64,000 bases of DNA, taken from positions 310,001 to 374,000 of the forward strand of contig NZ_JARJHU010000005.1 of NCBI RefSeq assembly GCF_029269825.1. Direction: 5' to 3'. This document shows, one piece after another, positions 52,344-59,966 of this stretch; position 1 is the stretch's first letter, and each line of letters begins with the position of its first letter. The notes beneath the pieces are model-generated. The model was not told the DNA's origin, ran no database searches, and saw nothing but the letters and a program-made list of their open reading frames with translations. This DNA is from Pedobacter sp. JY14-1. Its GTDB lineage: Bacteria > Bacteroidota > Bacteroidia > Sphingobacteriales > Sphingobacteriaceae. The translations under genes were made by a program, and so were the position numbers.

Positions 52344-53438
52344 TCATCGTAAAAGTGCATTTAACGCTGAAAGCAGCTGCTCTCCAAATAAATCGATTCC
52401 AAGGATTTTACCATCCGGACCAATAAGGAAATTAGAGGGCACTTTCTTCAGTCCATATTTCCTGTAAGCGGAATTATTTATTCCTTTCAGGTCGCTGAGC
52501 TGCAACCAGGGAAGCTGGTCGTCGTGTATTGCCTTCATCCATGGCTCCCGCTTATCGTCGACTGATACACCGACAATGGTAAAGTTCTTTGATTTGAATT
52601 GATGATACGCCAGCTTCAAATTCGGATTTTCCTGACGGCAGGGTATACACCAGGATGCCCAAAAATCAACCAGGACGTATTTTCCCTTAAAATCGTAAAG
52701 GTTGAAATTTTTCCCCGCCGTATCCGGCAACCGAAAATCAGGCAGCGCCGAAGCCTGCATCAGGCTATCAATCTTGTACTTGATTTGCTGTCCGATATGG
52801 TTGCCCTTCGCTTTTAAGCTGAAGCTGTTATAAAGGCGAATGAAACGCTGATCGTCAATCTTCGACATTCCACTTAAAAGTATTGGGTTAAGGTAGGAAT
52901 CAGGATTGCTTTCTATATACTGCAGCTTCATCCGGTCAACAGCTGACCAGTAGACCGTCATCAGTGAGTCCAAAATCGCTTTAAATTTAACGTCTTTTGA
53001 GCTTAACCATTCTGTCTGCACCTTGAATGCCTCAGCGTATTCTGGAATCTTTCGCGTCGAACTCATAAAATTGTTGTATTCGATGGCTGTCGGACTCCCG
53101 GAGATTTGCAGATGATGCATCAGTGAGTCAAGAATTTTAACGTTTACCTTTCCGGGAGCGAGCAAAATCTCATGCCCAGCCTCTCCAGATTCCAGGTAGA
53201 ACAAATCGCCGTGACCGGCAGACAAAGTCACACTGAACTTCCCGTTCACTACCGGAACATGATGCTGTGAGTAGTATTGCCTGGTTTGCTTGTTTTTTTC
53301 ACTAATAACCAGCGTGTCCGGATAACTGCTGGTTTCAAAGCTACCGGTAATTTCGACCTTCTCCTGACTTTTAACCGTCATCACAGTGAGCAACAATATC
53401 AGGCCTGTCGCCGCTAAACAATGTAATGATATGTTCAT
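52344..53438 (-). CDS. TlpA-family thioredoxin-like protein with DUF4369-type N-terminus
   Basis: 364 residues, exported (signal peptide LAATGLILLLTVMTVKSQ). The N-terminal 120 residues form a beta-sandwich of DUF4369 type (EKVEITGSFETSSYPDTLVI); the C-terminal 140 residues are a TlpA/ResA thioredoxin domain with the active site FWASWCIPCRQENP and the cis-Pro loop VPSNFLIGP. Likely reduces disulfides in periplasmic proteins. One of three such proteins within 8 kb, each with a different CxxC dipeptide. The 140 nt between it and the GNAT gene, and the 177 nt before the next gene, show nothing clear. Confidence 0.88.
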   Translation of the reverse strand: MNISLHCLAATGLILLLTVMTVKSQEKVEITGSFETSSYPDTLVISEKNKQTRQYYSQHHVPVVNGKFSVTLSAGHGDLFYLESGEAGHEILLAPGKVNVKILDSLMHHLQISGSPTAIEYNNFMSSTRKIPEYAEAFKVQTEWLSSKDVKFKAILDSLMTVYWSAVDRMKLQYIESNPDSYLNPILLSGMSKIDDQRFIRLYNSFSLKAKGNHIGQQIKYKIDSLMQASALPDFRLPDTAGKNFNLYDFKGKYVLVDFWASWCIPCRQENPNLKLAYHQFKSKNFTIVGVSVDDKREPWMKAIHDDQLPWLQLSDLKGINNSAYRKYGLKKVPSNFLIGPDGKILGIDLFGEQLLSALNALLR

Positions 53439-53615
53439 TGTTAAATTTACTATATCCTACCGATAAAAACCTACAACTTATGCCGTGTTCACCGATTAAC
53501 TATCCTCAAAAACTCCCTTAACACAGTTTAACAATTTTATTCTTTTGTAATTGACATTTTATCACGTACTTGAAAGCCAAAACCAATAGGTTAACCAAAA
53601 AAATACCCTAAAGCT

Positions 53616-56183
53616 ATGAAACGCTCCCTCACACTGTCTTTCCTTCTTGTCCTTTTGTTTTGCTTTCATTCAAACGCGGCCGTCAAAATCCCGGCAAAAC
53701 TTCAGGGGCTTTGGCTTATAGAATCCACCACAAAAGGCAACTGGGACGCCCTCACCATTGCAGGCAACCAGATCGAATTCTTTTACGACCTTTATCAGGT
53801 AGATAGTATCTCAGGTGTAGCGCCAAAATACCATATCTGGCTCTCCAATAAAGTTAAGGGCAAGATCTCCCTCCGTGCAGAACTTAGTTCCGATAGTACA
53901 GGCTCTTTCCAGTTTGATAAATGGGATAAGCCTAAGACCTGCAGACAGGTCAGCAAACATCCGGATATGGTCTACTACCCTATTGACCAAGTTCAAAAGG
54001 AGGTCAACGGAGAATGGGTATCTGGAGATCAGCTAAATGATTCCTTTTCCATAAAAGGAAGACAAATCCTTTTGCAAGGGCAGAAATGGGACATTCAGTG
54101 GTTTGGCAAATACCTCAACAGGGAATACCGTGCCCTGATCAAAAATAAGAATAATTACAGGCTAATCTATATAACGGGCAATGGCAGAACTCGTCGCATT
54201 GCTGCAGAAGGAGCAGCCAAGAGTTATAGCGCGAAAGCAAATAACCCCGCTGTATATCAGTTGCTGGGCAACTGGTACGATCCTGAAGCCAATAAATGGA
54301 CCTTTGGGTTCTTTGAGGACTTTGCAATTTATAACAATGAATTCTGGAATTACCAGGAGCTGAAATTTTCAGCAAAAAAGTGCAGAGTTACCTTAAAGAA
54401 CAGAGACAAGACCATTAACCTCATTGTGGAAAAGACAAACGACAGTCTGGTGTCTGTCCAGGCCGAAAATCAAGTACACCGGCAATACAAACGTGCAGGT
54501 AAAACCTTACCGCCTTACGCTACCAGTGACGAAACTACTTTCAAAGACACCCATTTTCAGCAAGTAGACACCGCGTACATTACAGGCTACCTGCGCAATG
54601 CGCCAAATCTCGAACCATTCAGAGTATCCAGAATCAACATTATCAAGGGAGATGAAGAGGAAATATATGCAGATGTAGATTCCCTTGGCCGTTTCCTCAT
54701 CAAAGTCCCGCTGCTAAATACACAGCAGGTTTTTCTAGACTGGCATAGAATGCAAAAAATCGACATACTTGAACCTGGAGAGCACTATTTTTTATATCAT
54801 GACTTCAACTCAGGACAATACCTTATGATGGGCGACGACGTGCGCTTGCACAACGAACTTGCGAGTTATCAGCCATATGCTGCATTCGCCCTTACAGAAG
54901 AAGAAAATAGCCGACGTGCAGAAGTGAATAAAATGAAAGGTATGGATTACCTGCAGGCTAAGAAGGCCGAACTAAAGAAGGCAAATACCTTTTTTGCCAA
55001 CTACCTCAAACGCAACCTTCACCTTTCCGCAAAGACCAGGTATTTTGTCTGGAATTTTAACAGGTATAACATAGGCTTTTACCTGATGCAAAAGCGTTTC
55101 GATCTCGATAGACGCAACAGAGAGCATTTCCCTGCTGAATATATGGCCTATGTAAAGGATTCCCTGTTTATCGATCCGGTCGAACCCTATACTTTAGTGC
55201 GCGACTTCTCGACCTTCAGCAGAGATTACGTGCAATATATGAAACAGGATATCCGGGAATCCGGAGTTTCTCACCTGCAGACCTTATTGCGCCTGATCAA
55301 CAACGGCACCATACCGGCAAGCGACCCTGAAAAAAAAGCAGTGATGCTTTCCTGGCAGATCGATAGCATTGCCAACGTTGACTCCATACGTGCAAAACAG
55401 CTGACAAAGAAATTAAACCTGAACCAATCGAAACTAGTGAGTAATCTTCGGTTAAAGCATCAGTCCCTGATAACAGATGTGGCAACAGAGACACTGGTAT
55501 ATAACATGCTGCAATCTGACATCGCAGGTAACCGGCAGCTTATCCCCAACGAGGACATCAGAAATACTTACAACGTGCAGGCAATAATGAGCTACCTGGA
55601 TATGACAAGAAAGCCATTGGAATCCGGAAAATTCGAGGCCGCACTACAAGAGATAAAGTCTCCTGTATTTCAAACCAGCGTTCAGGATTACCAAAATTTC
55701 CTGCTCAAAAAAACAACGATAGATTTTGCCTATGCAGCCAGCCTGAAAAACACTGAACACCTGAAATCTTCAAAAGATGCAGACTCCCTATTTAAGGCGC
55801 TCCTGGAACCCTATAAAGGCAAAGTAGTTTACATAGATTTCTGGGGTACCTGGTGTGGCCCGTGCCGGGAAGAAATGAAATATGTCGGCAAGGCAAAAGA
55901 AGCATTGAAAGGCAAAGATGTCATATTCATGTATTTCGCAAACAACTCTCCTGAATTTACCTGGAAAAACATGATCAAAGAACTGGATTTAACAGGGGAA
56001 AATGTAGTTCATTACCGGCTCCCCGACTCCCAGCAATATATGTTAGAGCGCCGCCTTTCAGTCAGCTCCTTCCCTACTTATATGCTGGTTGACAAAACTG
56101 GAAACATAACCACAACGAAAGCCCCAAGACCGAGCAATCCGGATGAACTGGTAACTAAGGTTGATGAGCTGCTGAAACAATAG
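53616..56183 (+). CDS. Large TlpA-family thioredoxin-like protein
   Basis: 855 residues, exported (SLTLSFLLVLLFCFHSNA signal). A long N-terminal region of beta-rich and helical domains (about 20-700) has no name I can give; it contains a possible lipocalin-like or DUF4369-like start (LQGLWLIESTTKGNWDALTI). The C-terminal TlpA domain is at about 710-855 with FWGTWCGPCREEMK and FPTYMLVDKTG. Probably a periplasmic thiol reductase with a substrate- or partner-binding front part. Not in an operon with the neighbouring TlpA genes. Confidence 0.87.
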   Translation: MKRSLTLSFLLVLLFCFHSNAAVKIPAKLQGLWLIESTTKGNWDALTIAGNQIEFFYDLYQVDSISGVAPKYHIWLSNKVKGKISLRAELSSDSTGSFQFDKWDKPKTCRQVSKHPDMVYYPIDQVQKEVNGEWVSGDQLNDSFSIKGRQILLQGQKWDIQWFGKYLNREYRALIKNKNNYRLIYITGNGRTRRIAAEGAAKSYSAKANNPAVYQLLGNWYDPEANKWTFGFFEDFAIYNNEFWNYQELKFSAKKCRVTLKNRDKTINLIVEKTNDSLVSVQAENQVHRQYKRAGKTLPPYATSDETTFKDTHFQQVDTAYITGYLRNAPNLEPFRVSRINIIKGDEEEIYADVDSLGRFLIKVPLLNTQQVFLDWHRMQKIDILEPGEHYFLYHDFNSGQYLMMGDDVRLHNELASYQPYAAFALTEEENSRRAEVNKMKGMDYLQAKKAELKKANTFFANYLKRNLHLSAKTRYFVWNFNRYNIGFYLMQKRFDLDRRNREHFPAEYMAYVKDSLFIDPVEPYTLVRDFSTFSRDYVQYMKQDIRESGVSHLQTLLRLINNGTIPASDPEKKAVMLSWQIDSIANVDSIRAKQLTKKLNLNQSKLVSNLRLKHQSLITDVATETLVYNMLQSDIAGNRQLIPNEDIRNTYNVQAIMSYLDMTRKPLESGKFEAALQEIKSPVFQTSVQDYQNFLLKKTTIDFAYAASLKNTEHLKSSKDADSLFKALLEPYKGKVVYIDFWGTWCGPCREEMKYVGKAKEALKGKDVIFMYFANNSPEFTWKNMIKELDLTGENVVHYRLPDSQQYMLERRLSVSSFPTYMLVDKTGNITTTKAPRPSNPDELVTKVDELLKQ

Positions 56184-56185
56184 TT

Positions 56186-56367
56186 AAATAGCATATTCGC
56201 TGGCCAGAAGAGTTATTCGCCACAAAGTTCAGCTCAATGCAGGTACGTGTTTCAAAAAGACCTGAATATCGGCAAATCAGCAGAGATCAAGGTTACCATG
56301 AATGGCACCGGGGATACTGAAGGGCCAGGCGGTAAGCAGTGGCCACGGTGTGTCAGGTTTGCTTAAA
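56186..56367 (+). pseudogene. Possible remnant of an exported beta-sandwich protein
   Basis: Sixty open codons directly after the TlpA gene, without a start codon: the middle reads YVFQKDLNIGKSAEIKVTMN, then GTGDTEGPGGKQWPRCVRFA and a stop. GKSAEIKVT followed by a Gly turn resembles DUF1573-type sandwich domains, but the alignment is too short to be sure. It may be the decayed end of a gene, or chance. Nothing else is seen in the 180-nt spacer. Confidence 0.28.
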
Positions 56368-57472
56368 AATGCCTCGCCTCCGTATTTCGCTGCCGGATCT
56401 CTTCTTCAGTTTTTAAAACGAAATGCGTCTTTACATTTTGTTCGGCCATTGCCTGTACCTCTTCTATTTGCGGTCGCAAAAGCTTTTCATATTCAGCAAA
56501 TGCAAAGCGGTGATCGCCGTTGTGTTTGACCAATGCATCGGCCAAAGCCGCCGAACCCTGAATCGCCAGCGATCCGCCCTGACCGGCGGCTGGCGAAGGA
56601 CAATAGGCGGCATCCCCTACCAACGCAACCCTACCCTTTGACCACGACGGCATTTTGATCTGGCAAAACTTGTCAAAATAGAAATCAGCCCCTGCTACCT
56701 CATCAAGCAATTCTCCGGTTCGCCAACCATCTCCCTTAAATCTTTCTGCAATGATTTGACGTTGTTGGGCAGAATCACGGTAATCATAGGAGATCTCGCC
56801 CGAAAGGAAAATAAAGATGACATCGGTTTTGCCATTGTAAGCATTCAACATCAATGACTTATAGGGAACGCTAAAGGTTTGCATCGTGCGCTGCGGCACT
56901 AACAATTTTGGTATAATACTGATGGCGAAGTAAGCGCCAAGGAAATGCTCGAAATCTTGTTCCGGGCCGAAGCAAAGTTTACGGGTACCTGAATGCGAAC
57001 CATCACAGCCGATCACCAGGTCAAATTCACTCCTTTTATCACTTCGAAAAGTAACCTCGACATTTTCGCCCGAATCGCTCAGCTGCGCAATGCGGTCATT
57101 AAACCAAAACTCCACCTTCTGATCCAGTGCCTGCATCAATACATCTACGAACTGCTCACGCTCAATCTCCAGCTCCCCGCCCAACTCAGGTCCGGACCCA
57201 TCATTGATAACAATCGTGCCTTCTGTGATATCCTGTGCATTTTTATACTCGATGCGGTCAACACCCAGGTGGTGTGCCCTGAGTTGCTCATATAAACCCA
57301 TGCGCTTGACAATAGCGACCGCTGGCTCGTTCAAGTCTACCGCGGCACCATTGGTGCGTGGCGCTGCAGCTGATTCCACAACAGTTACCTGATAACCGAT
57401 ATGCTCTAACCACCAAGCCGTTGTCAGCCCGGCAATACTGGCTCCCGATACTAATACTTTTTGATCTTTCAT
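56363..57472 (-). CDS. FAD-dependent monooxygenase (PHBH/TetX-like)
   Basis: 369 residues. FAD motifs: VSGASIAGLTTAWWLE at the N-terminus, LVIGCDGSHSGTRKL in the middle, and GRVALVGDAAYCPSPAAGQG at about 293-312. Class A flavoprotein monooxygenases hydroxylate aromatic or tetracycline-like compounds. TetX shares this layout, but so do many unrelated enzymes of soil Bacteroidota. Co-transcribed with the upstream AraC gene (24-nt gap), which may respond to its substrate. Confidence 0.88.
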   Translation of the reverse strand: MKDQKVLVSGASIAGLTTAWWLEHIGYQVTVVESAAAPRTNGAAVDLNEPAVAIVKRMGLYEQLRAHHLGVDRIEYKNAQDITEGTIVINDGSGPELGGELEIEREQFVDVLMQALDQKVEFWFNDRIAQLSDSGENVEVTFRSDKRSEFDLVIGCDGSHSGTRKLCFGPEQDFEHFLGAYFAISIIPKLLVPQRTMQTFSVPYKSLMLNAYNGKTDVIFIFLSGEISYDYRDSAQQRQIIAERFKGDGWRTGELLDEVAGADFYFDKFCQIKMPSWSKGRVALVGDAAYCPSPAAGQGGSLAIQGSAALADALVKHNGDHRFAFAEYEKLLRPQIEEVQAMAEQNVKTHFVLKTEEEIRQRNTEARHF

Positions 57473-57496
57473 GACACAAAGGTCTGTGCCGCTTGA

Positions 57497-58300
57497 TCAA
57501 TTGGATAGAATAATTGCGACAAAATCATCACTTAGGCCACCTCGGCGTTTGGCAAAAGCTGCCGCAGTAGTACCGCTGTAACGTTTGAATTCCCGGCTCA
57601 AATGCGACTGGTCGGCATAGCCCAATTCATGCGCTAAAGCTGAAAGGCTGGTTTCCGGTGCACGCCACAAACGATCGCGCACCTGCTCAAAACGGATCAG
57701 GCCCGAGACATCTTTGACTGTATATCCGGAAGAAGCCTTAAACTTTCGCTCCAAAGTACGCACCGTCGCGTTGGCTGCGGCGGCAACTGAACTTATTGGT
57801 AGGGAACCGTTTGCGGCCAACATGGCCTGACCGGCTTTTTTCAATTCCGGTTTTAGCGACTGTTGACACGCTAAAAACCAATCCCTGATTAGCATTAAGG
57901 CAGCATCAATGTTGCCATCAACGAGTAATGCTTCCAGATCTGTCTTTAAACTAGCCAACGGATGCGTAAAAGACTGCACCCCGCCTTTGACCGACTTGAG
58001 ACCAAGCATATCGTAAACAGCCCAGGGAGCGCACTTGATACCAATAATCTGTAAATGCCCCGCGGCACGGAAATAAATCGGGTGCTGTAATAGGCCGACA
58101 ATATAAGGCGAAGGTAAAGCCGTAGCCAGTCCATCATGCACCAGACTGCATTCACTCCCAAAATAGAAGATGATCTCTGCATTCCCGTCAGGCATCACCT
58201 CAAAATCTGCGGGTACAGCACCAAAGTCCATCTCCCGGAACCAAAATGCCCGGATGCTGTCTTGTAATATTTCCGGCGCCTCAATTTCCCGATGCTGCAT
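57497..58300 (-). CDS. AraC-family regulator with DUF6597-type N-terminus
   Basis: 267 residues from ATG 58298-58300 (MQHREIEAPEILQDSIRAFW). A longer in-frame start at 58498 would overlap the TlpA gene and add a spurious hydrophobic stretch. N-terminal sensor (DFEVMPDGNAEIIFYFGSEC) and C-terminal HTH pair (SSVAAAANATVRTLERKFKA and ALAHELGYADQSHLSREFKR). First gene of the pair with the FAD monooxygenase; probably controls it. The -7 box TAATTTTG lies 3 nt before this ATG. Confidence 0.9.
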   Translation of the reverse strand: MQHREIEAPEILQDSIRAFWFREMDFGAVPADFEVMPDGNAEIIFYFGSECSLVHDGLATALPSPYIVGLLQHPIYFRAAGHLQIIGIKCAPWAVYDMLGLKSVKGGVQSFTHPLASLKTDLEALLVDGNIDAALMLIRDWFLACQQSLKPELKKAGQAMLAANGSLPISSVAAAANATVRTLERKFKASSGYTVKDVSGLIRFEQVRDRLWRAPETSLSALAHELGYADQSHLSREFKRYSGTTAAAFAKRRGGLSDDFVAIILSN

Positions 58301-58303
58301 AGT

Positions 58304-58311
58304 CAAAATTA
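58304..58311 (-). promoter_or_regulatory. -7 box of the AraC gene, leaderless arrangement
   Basis: Minus strand TAATTTTG followed by ACT and the ATG at 58300. Exact TAnnTTTG match. It supports the inner start codon and a leaderless transcript. Confidence 0.5.
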
Positions 58312-58367
58312 ATAAACCCCATATAAGCAGAAAAGTGGCCGAAAGACCAGCAGCTCCGGTTTGCCCG

Positions 58368-59921
58368 TTACTTCCAATAACTGCTCGGAAACTTTTCGGG
58401 AAAATACTTCTGAAACTCGCTCTTAAGGTTATAGGAAGCAAAGTTATCATCTTGTATCTTGCCTTCTGCATCGACCAGTACATACCTGGGTATGCCATTA
58501 AATTTAAACAGCTCCCTCAAGGCCAGATACTCATCAGCAGTAATCCGATGCGTGTTGGTCATCAGATTCTTTTTGGTGAAATCCTCATAGAAAGCTTCCC
58601 CGGTACTTTCGCTGTCTGTGACGAATACATAGTCGAAGTCCGGATTGTCCTTATACTTCTTTCGCAGTTCCAGACTGCTCTCAATTCCAGCACGACATGG
58701 GCTGCACCACTCCGCCCAAAAATCAACGATCAGCACCTTTCCTTTTAGTGGGCTGATTATCTTTTTAAACACACCGGCAGCCGCGGTGTTGGGTAAATCG
58801 TACGCCACCTTTCCAAGCTTGTATTTCTCATACATCCGGTCCATCTCCCGCAATACAAAGTGATCCTTAATAGATTTAGACAGCATGGCAATTTCGCCGT
58901 CAAGTCGCTGTTCTTTGTACTGGGAAAACTTAAAAATGGAAAGTAATGAGCGTACTTTCGCGATATCGTAAACCAAATTTGACGTCTTATTTTTGCTGAG
59001 ATATGCGGAATCCAAAGCGTTGTAATTTCTCACTTTTTGATTTCTATACAGAATCATGCGATCGAAGACAGGGGAATACTCGAAGCGGTTGATGAATGTT
59101 GAAAAGCGATCAGAAACCAATAACGTGCGGTCATTCAAATTTATTCTGGTTAAGAAATCGCAATAGTTTTCCGGCATAGGTAATTTCAACACCTCATTTT
59201 GTGGATCCTGTTTCTGATAATAATCACGCGACACTTCATAGTCAAGCAGATAAACCGCATACATCAGATCCACCTGGTTTTTGACCATTTTTCGCACCCT
59301 CTCGGTCGTCTGCATTACCTTCATCGCACTGTCTGCTTTCCTGCTTGCTGTTTCCCAGTTTCTCAGCTGTTCCTGTTTAAAATCTTCCGGCTTCTGTGTT
59401 TTCTGGTAATTTTCCAATTTATCGTAGTCTGGATTGGGTAGTTGGATGGCAGCAAACTGATCGTTCACGGACTTAAGAACACCCAAATATTCAGCGCTTT
59501 TGCCATCCAAAATAACCCCGGTAGTGATTCCAGGCTCAGCGTAGAAATGTATTCTGTCATTATTAATGATAATGCTGGACACTATCGGATGTACACCTGG
59601 CAGGCTACACTCAAAAGTCCCATCCTTATTGATTCTAACTGTAGTGGGGAAATCTTCGTTAGTCAGCTGGTTACTATGATAAATGATGCCGCTCGCATAA
59701 CCTGCATTTTTATCATAACCTTTAATGTAGCCAAAGATTTTAATAGAATCGCTCGTAAAAAATCCTTTATGCTTTGGTCTAGCCCCTTTTAACGCTGCTT
59801 TTTCATTGAGCCATTTCTGGATTGGAACAGGTATGGAAGCATCAAGCTTTGATTGCCCCGTGGTTTGTGCTTTCGCGAACAGTACAATCAGTGCAAGCGC
59901 GATGGAAAGAAGATATTTCAT
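58368..59921 (-). CDS. TlpA-family thioredoxin-like protein
   Basis: 517 residues, exported (MKYLLSIALALIVLFAKAQ). A beta-sandwich front (about 20-160), a helical middle (about 160-360) and a C-terminal thioredoxin domain with FWAEWCSPCRAGIES and IPRYVLVDAEGKI. Third of three TlpA-like proteins in the neighbourhood, closest in layout to the one at 53616. Probably a periplasmic thiol-disulfide protein. Separated by 45 nt from the T9SS protein gene upstream on the same strand. Confidence 0.88.
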   Translation of the reverse strand: MKYLLSIALALIVLFAKAQTTGQSKLDASIPVPIQKWLNEKAALKGARPKHKGFFTSDSIKIFGYIKGYDKNAGYASGIIYHSNQLTNEDFPTTVRINKDGTFECSLPGVHPIVSSIIINNDRIHFYAEPGITTGVILDGKSAEYLGVLKSVNDQFAAIQLPNPDYDKLENYQKTQKPEDFKQEQLRNWETASRKADSAMKVMQTTERVRKMVKNQVDLMYAVYLLDYEVSRDYYQKQDPQNEVLKLPMPENYCDFLTRINLNDRTLLVSDRFSTFINRFEYSPVFDRMILYRNQKVRNYNALDSAYLSKNKTSNLVYDIAKVRSLLSIFKFSQYKEQRLDGEIAMLSKSIKDHFVLREMDRMYEKYKLGKVAYDLPNTAAAGVFKKIISPLKGKVLIVDFWAEWCSPCRAGIESSLELRKKYKDNPDFDYVFVTDSESTGEAFYEDFTKKNLMTNTHRITADEYLALRELFKFNGIPRYVLVDAEGKIQDDNFASYNLKSEFQKYFPEKFPSSYWK

Positions 59922-59966
59922 GAGATATGGTTAATTTTAAGTGAAGATACAAAACTTTAGCTTCTA

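Noticed and set aside
56363-57472. Calling the FAD monooxygenase TetX (tetracycline resistance)
   Set aside because: Only the shared class A flavoprotein motifs are visible; they do not identify the substrate.
58301-58498. Longer AraC start overlapping the TlpA gene
   Set aside because: It would overlap the end of the TlpA gene and start with unrelated residues; the inner ATG has a promoter box.
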